This document shows, piece by piece, positions 34,094 through 42,927 of a stretch of 64,000 nt of DNA. Source of the DNA: Pacificoceanicola onchidii (GTDB taxonomy: Bacteria; Pseudomonadota; Alphaproteobacteria; Rhodobacterales; Rhodobacteraceae); assembly GCF_004804335.1 (NCBI RefSeq), contig NZ_SRXY01000007.1, positions 124,001 to 188,000 on the forward strand. The letters are read 5' to 3'. Position 1 is the first letter of the stretch. Each line of letters begins with the position of its first letter. Below the pieces are notes generated by a model. That model was not told the DNA's origin. It saw only the letters and a program-made list of their open reading frames with translations, and ran no database searches. The position numbers and the translations under genes were made by a program.

Positions 34094-34934
34094 TGCAAAG
34101 CGCCTTCAGGCCGGTGCGATAATCGGGGTAGCGCAACGTGACCCCAAGCTCGCGTTTGATGCGCGTGTTGGAGGTCCGTTTGTTGTCCATGTAGAAACTG
34201 CGCGCCATGGGCGGCAGGTTGGCCTCTTCAAAGCGCACCTCGGGTGGAAGCGGCATGCCGAGCAACGTGGCCGCATAGGCGATCACGTCCTGCGGTGGCG
34301 CCGGTTCGTCATCACAAACATTGTAAATGGCCCCGGGATTGGGGCTTTGGATGGATGCCTCCAGAACCTGCGCGATATCGTCCACATGAATGCGGCTGAA
34401 GACTTGGCCGTCTTTGACAATCCGCCTTGCTGTGCCGCTTTTGACCTTGGAAAACGGCCCGCGCCCCGGGCCGTAAATTCCGGCAAGACGGAAGATGTGC
34501 AAAGGCAGATCCGGGATCGCGGCCCAGGCTGCCTCTGCCTCCGCGCGCAACTCACCGCGCCGCGTGGTCGGCGCAACCGGCGTAGTCTCGTCCGTCCAGG
34601 CACCGTCATGATTGCCGTAAACGCCGGTTGTCGACAGGTAGCCGGCCCACTCAAGGTTCGGCGCATGGCGCGGCAGCGCTTCGCCGAGCAGGTTTATCGA
34701 AGGATCACCGGCTTCATCGGGTCCGGCGGAAATCAGCAGGTGCGAGGCTTGCTCCAAGGAACTCGCAATGGCCTCTTTCTCCCACTGCAGGGGATGGACC
34801 CCCTCCGCCCGAATAGCATCCGCCGACCCCGCAGATCGAGTGGTCCCGAAAATGGTCCACCCCTGGGGAACCAGTTGCTTTGCCAAGGCGCTCGCAGAGT
34901 AGCCATGTCCAAGAGAAAGAAGTGTTTTTGACAT
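34086..34934 (-). CDS. NAD-dependent epimerase/dehydratase (atypical SDR) family protein
   Basis: A 282-residue Rossmann-fold protein. The nucleotide loop is LSLGHGYSASALA (modified GxGxxA type), followed by FGTTRS after the second strand, STTGVYGNHDGAW, and FRLAGIYGPGRGPF. The classical YxxxK catalytic pair is not evident, so it is an atypical SDR like the YeeZ-type proteins; function unknown. The start at 34934 is chosen because the Rossmann strand begins five residues later; the frame is open to 35018. It is followed by exoD with an 8-bp overlap. Confidence 0.82.
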   Translation of the reverse strand: MSKTLLSLGHGYSASALAKQLVPQGWTIFGTTRSAGSADAIRAEGVHPLQWEKEAIASSLEQASHLLISAGPDEAGDPSINLLGEALPRHAPNLEWAGYLSTTGVYGNHDGAWTDETTPVAPTTRRGELRAEAEAAWAAIPDLPLHIFRLAGIYGPGRGPFSKVKSGTARRIVKDGQVFSRIHVDDIAQVLEASIQSPNPGAIYNVCDDEPAPPQDVIAYAATLLGMPLPPEVRFEEANLPPMARSFYMDNKRTSNTRIKRELGVTLRYPDYRTGLKALCNE

Positions 34935-35068
34935 GCGGGGAAGGTATGCCGATCCTATCTCAATGCAAGGGGCGTTGGGCGGCGCTTCGCCGACATCGCG
35001 CGGTCCTGCTCGCATCACAGGCCATTTGGCACTAGCCTGAAAGCGCAGCTATTGAGAGGGTTTGCCGC

Positions 35069-35542
35069 GTGTTTTCCCGCCGACGTGTTTTGTTTTGTCT
35101 TGCGAGCTTGCCGATGGCATGTGCAGCGCCCGCTCCGGAAAACAAACCGCCCACGGGTTTTGATCCGCCGCTTTATCCGAACGAAACCCCGGAACTGCGG
35201 GCGCAGATCAACACATGGGCCGATCACTATGAACTGCCACGCGCGCTTGTGCACCGTCTGGCGATCCGCGAAAGCACGCATCGCCCCTGGGCACGCAATG
35301 GCCCCTACTGGGGCTTGTTCCAGATCCTGCCCCAGACGGCTCGCACCATGGGGTTTCGGGGGCCAAATGAGGACTTGCTCAAGGCGGACGTGAACCTTGA
35401 GTTCGCGCTGAAGTATCTCAAGGGCGCATATCTCATTGCCGGCGGCGATCATGACGCGGCCATCATGTGGTATGCACGCGGGTATTATTACGAGGCCAAG
35501 CGGCTCGGGCTTTTGGTGGAAACCGGGCTGCGGCCGGGATAG
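35069..35542 (+). CDS. Lytic transglycosylase-like (SLT domain) protein
   Basis: A 157-residue exported protein. Residues 1-19 form a signal with SLPMAC-AAP, possibly a lipobox although Pro at -3 is unusual. The domain has the goose-lysozyme-like pattern LAIRESTHRPWARN (catalytic Glu), GPYWGLFQILPQTARTMGF and later ALKYLKGAYL and WYARGYYY. It would cut the glycan strands of peptidoglycan. The start is GTG 35069 with GAGAGGG upstream. It stands alone between divergent and convergent neighbours. Confidence 0.83.
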   Translation: MFSRRRVLFCLASLPMACAAPAPENKPPTGFDPPLYPNETPELRAQINTWADHYELPRALVHRLAIRESTHRPWARNGPYWGLFQILPQTARTMGFRGPNEDLLKADVNLEFALKYLKGAYLIAGGDHDAAIMWYARGYYYEAKRLGLLVETGLRPG

Positions 35543-35560
35543 GCGGCAGCCCGAACGACG

Positions 35561-36319
35561 TCACGTGGCGTAGGTGTCGCCTTCCTCATCCAGAATAAGG
35601 CGCAGCTCTTCCAGAAAACGTGCCTCCTGATCGACAGGATAAGCTTCGATTTCACCGGCGGTTTTTTCCGCAACCTCGTCCGACAGGATATCGAGAGGCT
35701 GGCCGGTCTGAAGCGCGCGGATATAGGTCTCGGCGGCGCGCTCGAAGTAATACAGGCGGCTGAAGGTCTCGGCGACGGTATCACCAATGACCATCACGCC
35801 ATGGTTGCCCATGATCATGACTTTCTTCTTCGGATCGTCGAACAGCGCGGCGCAGCGCGCGCCTTCGTCTTCGAAAGCCAGGCCGCCATAGCCTTCGTCG
35901 ATCACCGTGCGGTTGAAGAACATCGCGCAGTTCTGATCAATCGGCGGCAGACGCTTGTCCTTGAGCGTGGCCAACACCGTTGCGTGGATCGAATGAACGT
36001 GCATCGCACAGCGCGCATGCGGGCAGGCGCGGTGCAAGCCGCCATGCAACCCCCAGGCCGTGGGATCCGGTGCATCAGGCCGTGCCATGCTGTCCGGATC
36101 ATTCGCATCCATCAAAAGCAGATCCGATGCGCGAATGCGGGAAAAGTGCTTGAGGTTGGGGTTGATCAGGAACTTCGTTCCGTCGTCATTCACTGACAGA
36201 CTGAAATGGTTGGCCACGCCTTCATGCATGTTCATGCGGGCCGTCCACCGAAAGGCCGCAGCGAGATCACAGCGGTCTTGCCAATGTTCGATGTTCGCAA
36301 TGGGCTGGGGTGCAGACAT
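35561..36319 (-). CDS. Class II aldolase/adducin family protein
   Basis: A 252-residue class II aldolase/adducin domain protein. Metal-binding histidines are in MHVHSIHATVLA and the later GNHGVMVIG; the N-terminal EGVANHFSLSV and FLINPN are typical of the branch without known sugar substrate found in many alphaproteobacteria. AGGAGG lies 6 bases before the ATG. It is divergent from amn across 145 bp. Enzymatic activity (aldol cleavage of a sugar phosphate or decarboxylation) cannot be told from the sequence. Confidence 0.87.
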   Translation of the reverse strand: MSAPQPIANIEHWQDRCDLAAAFRWTARMNMHEGVANHFSLSVNDDGTKFLINPNLKHFSRIRASDLLLMDANDPDSMARPDAPDPTAWGLHGGLHRACPHARCAMHVHSIHATVLATLKDKRLPPIDQNCAMFFNRTVIDEGYGGLAFEDEGARCAALFDDPKKKVMIMGNHGVMVIGDTVAETFSRLYYFERAAETYIRALQTGQPLDILSDEVAEKTAGEIEAYPVDQEARFLEELRLILDEEGDTYAT

Positions 36320-36464
36320 GGGATCCTCCTGATGTTTGGAGCATAGAGCCAGCGCGCCACGCCGGAGTCAATTGTGCGCGAAGCCCGCTTGAAGCGCGTT
36401 CCACACCTTGCGGCCCCTGTGACAAGCTGTCACCCTGCGCGGCAAAACAAAAGGGAGGTGGTCC

Positions 36465-37949
36465 ATGCAGGATCACAAGTCAGGTTTGCAACTGGTGGTG
36501 CCGGATGCACCAGAGCCGGAACTGTTCGACGATCCAAGAGCGGCGGTAGAGCGGCTCATCGCTCTCTATGATGAAGCGGCGGCATTCCTGCGGGATCGCT
36601 TCATGAAAGCGATGGCCGAGGGGCATCCCGGTGTGCGGATTCGCGCCTACTATCCCGAAATCCGCCTCGCAACGACGAGCTTTGCCTCGGTCGACAGCCG
36701 CCTGAGCTTTGGTCACGTCACCGCGCCTGGCTTGTTCGCGACAACAGTCACCCGGCCCAAGCTGTTCCGCCACTATCTTGAGCAGCAGCTTGGCCTGCTG
36801 ATCGGCAACCACGGGGTGCCCGTTCAGATCGGTCTTTCGCGGACACCGATGCCGGTGCATTTTGCCGTTGCCAACTTCCCGGAAATCACGGTGCCGCAGG
36901 AGGGTGCGGCGCAGTTCATTCTGCGCGATGTGTTTGACGTGCCGGATCTGGCGAGCACCAATGATGACATCGTGAATGGGGTGGCCGAACCGGATGCAGA
37001 CGGCACATTGCCACTTGCGCCCTTCACAGCGCAACGTGTGGATTACTCGCTGGCGCGACTGGCGCACTATACCGCAACCGCCCCGGTGCATTTCCAGAAC
37101 CATGTCCTGTTCACCAATTACCAATTCTATGTGAGCGAGTTCGAGGCCTACGCCCGTGCGATGCTCGCGGATCCGGACAGTGGCTACACCAGTTTCGTCA
37201 GCACCGGAAACGCCGAGATCACCACGCCGGATGGCGAGTTGCCCGTCGCGCCGCGCATGCCGCAGATGCCGACGTATCACCTCAAAAAGGCAAACGGCTC
37301 CGGCATTACTCTGGTGAATATCGGCGTGGGGCCGTCGAATGCCAAAACGGCAACAGACCATATCGCCGTGCTGCGCCCGCACGCCTGGATGATGGTTGGT
37401 CACTGTGCCGGACTGCGCAACTCACAAAGCCTCGGGGACTTTGTTCTGGCTCATGCCTACCTGCGCGAGGACAAGGTGCTGGATGACGACTTGCCGGTCT
37501 GGGTGCCTGTGCCCGCGCTGGCGGAGATCCAGATTGCCCTGGAAGAAGCAGTTGCCGCCGAGACGGAGCTGAAAGGGTATGACCTCAAACGCGTGATGCG
37601 AACAGGCACCGTGGCCAGCGTCGACAACCGCAACTGGGAGTTGCGCGAGCACAGCGGGCCAGTGCAACGGCTCAGCCAGTCCCGCGCCATCGCCCTCGAC
37701 ATGGAAAGCGCGACAATTGCCGCCAACGGGTTCCGCTTTCGCGTGCCCTACGGGACCTTGCTTTGCGTGAGCGACAAGCCGCTGCACGGAGAGTTGAAAC
37801 TGCCCGGTATGGCCTCTGATTTCTACCAGACACAGGTGGGGCGCCATTTGCGTATAGGGATTCGCGCGATGGAAACCCTGTCCCGTATGCCGCTGGAACG
37901 CATCCACAGCCGGAAATTGCGCTCTTTCGAAGAAACTGCCTTCCTCTGA
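36465..37949 (+). CDS. amn: AMP nucleosidase
   Basis: A 494-residue cytosolic enzyme hydrolysing AMP to adenine and ribose 5-phosphate, controlling the AMP pool. The N-terminal regulatory part (about 1-190, with ARFLRDRF-like and LIGNHGVPVQIGLSRTPMP) precedes the nucleoside phosphorylase-like catalytic part, with NIGVGPSNAKTATDHIAVLRPHAWMMVGHCAG and ALDMESATIAANGFRFRVPYGTLLCVSDKPLHGE. Length matches the family. GGAGG lies 7 bases before ATG. Downstream, overlapping inverted repeats separate it from the HU gene. Confidence 0.95.
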   Translation: MQDHKSGLQLVVPDAPEPELFDDPRAAVERLIALYDEAAAFLRDRFMKAMAEGHPGVRIRAYYPEIRLATTSFASVDSRLSFGHVTAPGLFATTVTRPKLFRHYLEQQLGLLIGNHGVPVQIGLSRTPMPVHFAVANFPEITVPQEGAAQFILRDVFDVPDLASTNDDIVNGVAEPDADGTLPLAPFTAQRVDYSLARLAHYTATAPVHFQNHVLFTNYQFYVSEFEAYARAMLADPDSGYTSFVSTGNAEITTPDGELPVAPRMPQMPTYHLKKANGSGITLVNIGVGPSNAKTATDHIAVLRPHAWMMVGHCAGLRNSQSLGDFVLAHAYLREDKVLDDDLPVWVPVPALAEIQIALEEAVAAETELKGYDLKRVMRTGTVASVDNRNWELREHSGPVQRLSQSRAIALDMESATIAANGFRFRVPYGTLLCVSDKPLHGELKLPGMASDFYQTQVGRHLRIGIRAMETLSRMPLERIHSRKLRSFEETAFL

Positions 37950-37975
37950 CGCCGGGTAAAGCCGCTTGAATGGCG

Positions 37976-38017
37976 CGAAAACGCTTATTCTTATGGGTTT
38001 TCGATCCACTAAGCGTT
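37976..38017. promoter_or_regulatory. Overlapping inverted repeats between amn and the HU gene
   Basis: CGAAAAC (37976-37982) is inverted at 37997-38003, and AACGCTTA (37980-37987) is perfectly inverted at 38010-38017. The two structures exclude each other. They may end amn transcription or act on the HU promoter; a TATATAC box follows at about 38033. Confidence 0.4.
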
Positions 38018-38090
38018 GTGTTTGACCTCTATATACGGTTTTAATGCGCGGCAGAGGCCCAAGGAACTGGGCAGTGAAGGAGAGATAAAA

Positions 38091-38378
38091 ATGTCCAAGC
38101 CTATGACGAAAACCCAGCTGGTCGCTGCACTGGCAGAAAAAATGGACAGCGACAAGAAGGCCGCAGGCGCGGCTCTGGACGCGATTGTTGAAATCATCAC
38201 CTCGGAAGTGTCCGCTGGCGGTGCCGTGACCCTGCCGGGCGTTGGCAAGATCTACTGCCGCGAGCGCCCCGAGCGCATGGTGCGCAACCCCGCTACCGGT
38301 GAACAGTTCAAGAAAGAAGCCGACAAGCAGGTCAAGATGACCATTGCCAAGGCTCTGAAAGACAGCGTGAACGGCTGA
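38091..38378 (+). CDS. HU-family DNA-binding protein
   Basis: A 95-residue histone-like protein that bends and compacts DNA as a dimer. The core TKTQLVAALAEKMDSDKKAAGAALDAIVEIIT forms the helical body, and GAVTLPGVGKIYCRERPERMVRNPATGEQFKKEADKQVKM the beta arms with the RNPATGE loop tip. A cysteine in the arm base (IYCRE) is uncommon. AAGGAGAG is 9 bases before ATG 38091; an open extension to 38016 has no ribosome site. A UUCG-loop terminator follows. Confidence 0.93.
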   Translation: MSKPMTKTQLVAALAEKMDSDKKAAGAALDAIVEIITSEVSAGGAVTLPGVGKIYCRERPERMVRNPATGEQFKKEADKQVKMTIAKALKDSVNG

Positions 38379-38402
38379 CCTGTTTCCACAGGTTGAGTCT
38401 GG

Positions 38403-38428
38403 AAGGGTCGTCTTCGGGCGGCCCTTTT
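38403..38428 (+). terminator. Terminator of the HU gene with UUCG tetraloop
   Basis: AAGGGTCGTC (38403-38412) pairs with GGCGGCCCTT (38417-38426) around TTCG, closed by C-G, with TT following. Two G-T pairs are present. Confidence 0.82.
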
Positions 38429-38494
38429 GCATTCTGGACGGGGACGGCGCTTGTCCGGCAGAGCCGAACGGCGCCCCGCCCGCCGTCCCGTTGG

Positions 38495-38532
38495 CCTCCG
38501 GCGGGGATATTTGAGGCACAAAGAAACCGGGG
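38495..38532 (-). repeat. Dispersed 3'-end repeat, copy B
   Basis: On the plus strand it reads CTCCGGCGGGGATATTTGAG followed by GCACAAAGAAACCGGGG. The core matches copies at 41-75, 46499-46520 and 57021-57060. It starts 3 bp past the stop of the minus-strand GNAT gene. Confidence 0.65.
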
Positions 38533-38534
38533 CG

Positions 38535-39242
38535 TCAGCAGTCCTGCAGTCGCCGCTTCTGATTGCCGTCGTCGTCAAAATTGCTCTGGTCGAGCCAGAC
38601 TTTGAACCGCACGTTGAGTGCGTGCCATTCGCTGTCGAGGATTGAGAACCACGCTGTGTCGCGGTTTCGGCCCTTGTACATCGTGGCTTGCCGGAAAATG
38701 CCTTCGAAGGTGAAGCCGAGCCGGGTGGCCGCCGCGCGGGAAGGGGCGTTCAGAGCGTCGCATTTCCATTCGAACCTGCGATAGCCCAAATCGTCGAAAG
38801 CGTGGCGCATCAGCAAAACCATGGCCTCTGTCGCCGCCGGCGTTTTTTGAAGGCGCGGGGCAAAGTGGATAAAGCCGACTTCGATGCTGCCGACCGCCGG
38901 GTCTATTCTGAGCAAGGAACAAAAGCCGGAAATCACGCCGTAACTGTCTGTAATCGTATAGAACATCGGATCTGCCGACCCCTGCGCCTTGCGGCAAAAA
39001 GCTTCGGCGTCCGCGATTCCTTGCCACGGTGCATCCGGCAGGTAGGTCCAGCCTGCGTGCGTGGTGTCTTCTGCAAAAGCCGCAAGAAGGGCCTCGGCGT
39101 GCGCCTCCCTTGTCGGCGAAAGCGTCACATGCCATCCGGCGAGCGGGACATGGGGCGGGCGAGGGCGCGGGAAAGCGCCCTCGACGGGCAACCCGATGGG
39201 TTGCCCAAGGTCGTTTGTCGTATGGGTCACGACGTCAGCCAT
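38535..39242 (-). CDS. GNAT-family N-acetyltransferase (RimJ/RimL-like)
   Basis: A 235-residue acetyltransferase. The fold opens at VPLAGWHVTLSPTREAHAEALLAAF, carries SIEVGFIHFAPRLQKTPAATEAMVLLMRHAF (acetyl-CoA-binding helix region) and RFEWKCDALNAPSRAAATRLGFTFEG, typical of RimL-like enzymes acting on protein N-termini or small amines. Its start overlaps the tpa stop by 8 bp, so it is co-transcribed with taurine aminotransferase. A link to taurine metabolism is contextual only. Confidence 0.87.
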   Translation of the reverse strand: MADVVTHTTNDLGQPIGLPVEGAFPRPRPPHVPLAGWHVTLSPTREAHAEALLAAFAEDTTHAGWTYLPDAPWQGIADAEAFCRKAQGSADPMFYTITDSYGVISGFCSLLRIDPAVGSIEVGFIHFAPRLQKTPAATEAMVLLMRHAFDDLGYRRFEWKCDALNAPSRAAATRLGFTFEGIFRQATMYKGRNRDTAWFSILDSEWHALNVRFKVWLDQSNFDDDGNQKRRLQDC

Positions 39243-40623
39243 ACACGCGGGTCAGCGCGCCATCGACGGCTTCGACGATCTGGTCGATGTCGTCTTTGGT
39301 GGCGATCAGCGCCGGGCTGAAGCACAGGGTGTTGTTGTAGCCCGGGACCGAGCGGTTGGTTGCGCCGATGATGACTCCCTGGGCCATACAGTCGCCGACA
39401 ACCGCCTGCACCTGCGCTTCCGGGCTCGGCGTTCTGCTATCGCGATCCGAAACAAGCTCTGCGCCGAGGAACAGACCTTTGCCGCGCACCTCTCCGATGA
39501 CCGCGTGCTTGTCCTGCAACTCGCTCAGGCTGCCAAACATGTAATCGCCCATCTCGGTGGTGTTCGCCAGCAAGCCTTCGTCTTCAATGATCCGCATGTT
39601 TTCCAGCGCGGCCGCGGGCCCGGCTGTGCAACCGCCGAAGGTGGAGATGTCGCGGAAATAGTTCATCGGATCCGACGCGTCGTCCTTGAACAGATCAAAC
39701 ACGGCTTCGGAGGTGGTCAGGCAGGCGATGGCGGCATAGCCAGAGGCGACGCCCTTCGCCATTGTCACCATATCCGGCTCGATCCCGTATTGCTGATAGC
39801 CGAACCATGTGCCGGTCCGGCCTACGCCGCAGACCACCTCGTCGATGTGCAGAAGAATGTCATACTTGCGGCAGATCGCCTGCACCTTCTGCCAGTAGCC
39901 TGCGGGGGGTGTGATGACGCCGCCACCCGCGGTGACCGGCTCAAGGCAGAGCGCGCCGATGGTGTCCGGGCCTTCGCGCAGGATGACCTCTTCGATCTGG
40001 GCAGCCGCCCATTCGCCGTAGTTCTCCGAAGGTGCGCCCTGATCGCCGGCGCGGTATTCAAGGCAATGCGGCACGCGGACAAATCCGGGTGTGAAGGGGC
40101 CATACTGCGCACCGCGTTCGTCCTGACCGCCAGCCGACAGGCAGGCGATGGTGGTGCCGTGGTAATCGCGGTCCCGGAACAGGATCTTGTTTTTCTTGCC
40201 GCCGTAGCGTTTGTGCGCAATCTGGCGCACCATCTTGAACGCCTTTTCGTTGGCTTCCGAGCCGGAGTTGCAATAGTAGACGCGGCTCATACCGGGCATC
40301 TTCTCGATCAGTTTCTCGGAAAACAGGGCGCCGGGAACAGAGCCTGCCGACCCGGCGAAATAGTTTAGTTTCATCAACTGGTCATAAACAGCCTTGGCAA
40401 TGGTTTCGCGACCATAGCCGACGTTCACGGTCCAGACGCCGCCAGACACCGCATCGAGGTGCTCTTTGCCCGCCTGATTCCAGACGCGCATGCCTTTGCC
40501 TTCGATGATAATGTTGGGGTCTTTGGACTCAAAAGCCTTGTGTTGGATAAGGTGGTGCCAAACGTGGGCTTTGTCCGCCTCGACGATATGGCTCAGGTCG
40601 TTTTGTGAAAGCGTGCCGTCCAT
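39235..40623 (-). CDS. tpa: Taurine:pyruvate aminotransferase
   Basis: A 462-residue class III PLP aminotransferase. It has NSGSEANEKAFKMVRQ (phosphate site), RDYHGTT, HIDEVVCGVGRTG with the PLP Asp, and MAKGVASGYAAIA with the Schiff-base lysine. Class III enzymes have many substrates; the divergent tauABC genes make taurine the best call, giving sulfoacetaldehyde and alanine. The next enzyme, sulfoacetaldehyde acetyltransferase (Xsc), is not in the window. AGGAGG lies 6 bases before the ATG. A GNAT gene overlaps its end. Confidence 0.85.
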   Translation of the reverse strand: MDGTLSQNDLSHIVEADKAHVWHHLIQHKAFESKDPNIIIEGKGMRVWNQAGKEHLDAVSGGVWTVNVGYGRETIAKAVYDQLMKLNYFAGSAGSVPGALFSEKLIEKMPGMSRVYYCNSGSEANEKAFKMVRQIAHKRYGGKKNKILFRDRDYHGTTIACLSAGGQDERGAQYGPFTPGFVRVPHCLEYRAGDQGAPSENYGEWAAAQIEEVILREGPDTIGALCLEPVTAGGGVITPPAGYWQKVQAICRKYDILLHIDEVVCGVGRTGTWFGYQQYGIEPDMVTMAKGVASGYAAIACLTTSEAVFDLFKDDASDPMNYFRDISTFGGCTAGPAAALENMRIIEDEGLLANTTEMGDYMFGSLSELQDKHAVIGEVRGKGLFLGAELVSDRDSRTPSPEAQVQAVVGDCMAQGVIIGATNRSVPGYNNTLCFSPALIATKDDIDQIVEAVDGALTRVYG

Positions 40624-40694
40624 GGGAACCTCCTGAGTGGGCGGGTTTTTCGATACTGTAGCAAAGGCACATGAGCCACAAAAGCGGGCAGCCT

Positions 40695-40727
40695 ATAGGG
40701 CCAGTTTAAGCGCTCATGTGAGTCCAA
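40695..40727 (-). promoter_or_regulatory. Candidate TauR-type direct repeats upstream of tpa
   Basis: On the minus strand TTGGACTCAC (40718-40727) and CTGGCCCTAT (40695-40704) are direct repeats 23 bp apart. I recall CTGGACYTAA direct repeats as the TauR target in Rhodobacter; these match 7 and 8 of 10 positions. The rest of the 377-bp tpa-tauA gap holds both promoters, with a TATATC-like box near 40786, but nothing else I can name. Confidence 0.35.
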
Positions 40728-41000
40728 TAAGAGTGGGTTTCCCTGGGGGCGGCAATTCCGAATTCTTGAATCTCACATTATATCAGATGGTTATACGGTT
40801 TTTGCGGTCTTTCGAGGCAGGTCGCAGCGCAAAACCATGGTGCTCGGCAGTTGAATAATCATTGATCGGTTGCGCGTTTTCCGCTCGGATCAGGTCAGAG
40901 CGCGAAAAAATGCGCCGCATGAGAGGCAAGCGTCTCGCTTGTCTAGAACAAGAACCTCGCGCCGGCATGGCCCGGTGCGCAACAGGGGAGTTTGAAGTCC

Positions 41001-42008
41001 ATGACATTCAAAAAAGCTTTGCTCGGAGCCGCCAGCGGTGTGGCTCTCTTGACCGGAGCGCAGGCCGCGATGGCGGATGGCCACGGTGGGATCACCGTTG
41101 CCTACTTCCTCGAATGGCCGATGCCGTTCCAGTATGCCAAGGCAGAAGGCATGTACGAAGAGGCGCTCGGCGTCGACATCAACTGGGTCAGCTTTGAATC
41201 CGGTGTGAAGATGTCCGCGGCCATGGCCTCCGGTGACGTGCAACTGTCCGTCAGCCAGGGTCTGCCGCCCTTCGTGGTTGCAACCTCCGCCGGTCAGGAT
41301 CTGCAGATCCTCGATGTGGCCGTGTCCTACGCGGACAACGACAACTGCGTCGTGGCCGAAGCGTTGGAAATCGACAAGGACAGCGCAGGCGAACTGGCAG
41401 GCAAAAAGGTTGCCGTTCCGCTCGGGACTGCAGCCCACTATGGCTTCCTGAAGCAGATGGCACACTTCGGCGTGGACGTCTCTTCGATGGACGTGGTCGA
41501 CATGGACCCGCCGGATGGCGCTGCGGCGATCAGCCAGGGCGCGGTCGACATGTTCTGCGGATGGGGCGGCTCGCTGGCTCGTGCCAAGGAACACGGCAAC
41601 GTGCTGCTGACTGGCGCTGAAAAAACCGAACTGGGTATCCTCGTGTTCGACGTGACATCCGGGCCGGCGGCTTGGGTTGCGGAAAACTCTGATATGGCGG
41701 CCAAGTTCCTCAAGGTGACAGCAGATGCCAACGCCATGTGGGCAGACGAGGCCAACCAGGCCAAGATGCTGCCGATCATCGCCAAGGACGCGGGCATGGA
41801 CGAAGATGCGGCTGCGAGCAACCTCGCAAGCTTCACCTTCCCGGGCGTGGACGATCAGCTGTCCGGCAAGTGGCTCGGTGGCAACGCGCAGACCTTCATG
41901 AAAGGTGTGGCGGATGTGTTTGTCGAAGCGGGTTCCATTGATGGTGCGCTCGACAGCTATGCCGATGCGGTGAACACCGGCCCGCTGGAAGCGGCCAAAG
42001 GCATGTAA
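41001..42008 (+). CDS. tauA: Taurine ABC transporter, periplasmic binding protein
   Basis: A 335-residue periplasmic binding protein of the taurine/nitrate/sulfonate class. A Sec signal covers about residues 1-25 (GVALLTGAQAAMA-DG). The mature protein starts ITVAYFLEWPMPFQYAKAEG and has the class features GVKMSAAMASGDVQLSVSQG and GTAAHYGFLKQM. Its genomic place opposite tpa and before tauB and tauC supports taurine. ATG 41001 has AGGGGAG about 13 bases upstream. A 12-bp hairpin follows the gene. Confidence 0.92.
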   Translation: MTFKKALLGAASGVALLTGAQAAMADGHGGITVAYFLEWPMPFQYAKAEGMYEEALGVDINWVSFESGVKMSAAMASGDVQLSVSQGLPPFVVATSAGQDLQILDVAVSYADNDNCVVAEALEIDKDSAGELAGKKVAVPLGTAAHYGFLKQMAHFGVDVSSMDVVDMDPPDGAAAISQGAVDMFCGWGGSLARAKEHGNVLLTGAEKTELGILVFDVTSGPAAWVAENSDMAAKFLKVTADANAMWADEANQAKMLPIIAKDAGMDEDAAASNLASFTFPGVDDQLSGKWLGGNAQTFMKGVADVFVEAGSIDGALDSYADAVNTGPLEAAKGM

Positions 42009-42018
42009 TGCGCCTTGG

Positions 42019-42045
42019 TGCGGAGGCGGCCCGGCTGCCTCCGCA
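42019..42045 (+). other. Hairpin after tauA
   Basis: 42019-42030 and 42034-42045 form a 12-bp stem (TGCGGAGGCGGC with GCTGCCTCCGCA, one G-T pair) and a 3-nt loop. No T-run follows. Its position after a binding-protein gene mirrors the hairpins after the polyamine binding protein. Confidence 0.6.
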
Positions 42046-42120
42046 TGACAAACCGTCCGCGGTTTTTTCATATCCTCCCATCCCGAATTGCCGGCCCCAC
42101 CCGGAAGGAAGAGCCCCGTC

Positions 42121-42927
42121 ATGAGCGGTCTCAAGATCGAAAACCTGTCCATGCGCTTCGACCTGCCCAATGGCACGTCTGTTCAGGCGCTCAAGGACGT
42201 CTCCCTAAACATCGCCGAGGGCGAAATCATGAGCGTGCTGGGCCCGTCGGGCTGCGGCAAGACCACGCTTTTGAACATCGTCGCCGGTTTTCTCGCCCCG
42301 ACTGAGGGCGGCATTTTCATGAATGGTCATCAGGTCACCGGACCCAACGCCGAACGCGGCATGGTGTTCCAGCAGGGCGCCCTGTTCGAATGGATGGACG
42401 TGCGGTCCAATGTCAGCTTTGGCCCGCGGATGGCAGGCAAGCGCGAAGCGGAATGGGGCGAACACGTCGATCATCTGCTCGACGTTGTGGGCCTGCGGGA
42501 CTTCAAGGAAAAGGCCGTTTACGAACTGTCCGGCGGGATGCAGCAACGCGTGGCCTTGGCGCGCTGTCTGGCCAATGACCCTGACGTTATCTTGATGGAC
42601 GAGCCTCTGGGTGCGCTGGACGCGCTGACCCGCGAGAAGATGCAGTCCCTTGTGCTGAAACTCTGGAAAGAGACCGGCAAGACCATCATCCTGATCACCC
42701 ACTCCGTGGAAGAGGCGCTGCTCTTGGGCGAACGCCTTTTGGTCATGGCGCCACGCCCGGGCCGCATTCACAAGGAATATAACCTGCCGTTTGCGGATCT
42801 TGGCGTGAATGCGGATCTGCGTGAAGTCAAGAAACACCCCGAGTTCGCCGAACGGCGCGAAGAGATCCTGGGCATGATCTGGGACATGGAAGAAGAAATC
42901 ATGGGCAGAGCGGAGGAATCGGCATGA
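42121..42927 (+). CDS. tauB: Taurine ABC transporter, ATP-binding protein
   Basis: A 268-residue ATPase. Walker A is GPSGCGKTT (about 40), Q-loop FQQGALFEWMDV, signature LSGGMQQR, Walker B VILMDEPLGALD and the switch His in LITHSVEEALLLG. The C-terminal about 40 residues are charged. It belongs to the TauB/SsuB/NrtD class. It starts at ATG 42121 with GGAAGGAAG upstream; an 11-residue extension is possible but unlikely. tauC overlaps its end by 4 bp. Confidence 0.93.
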   Translation: MSGLKIENLSMRFDLPNGTSVQALKDVSLNIAEGEIMSVLGPSGCGKTTLLNIVAGFLAPTEGGIFMNGHQVTGPNAERGMVFQQGALFEWMDVRSNVSFGPRMAGKREAEWGEHVDHLLDVVGLRDFKEKAVYELSGGMQQRVALARCLANDPDVILMDEPLGALDALTREKMQSLVLKLWKETGKTIILITHSVEEALLLGERLLVMAPRPGRIHKEYNLPFADLGVNADLREVKKHPEFAERREEILGMIWDMEEEIMGRAEESA

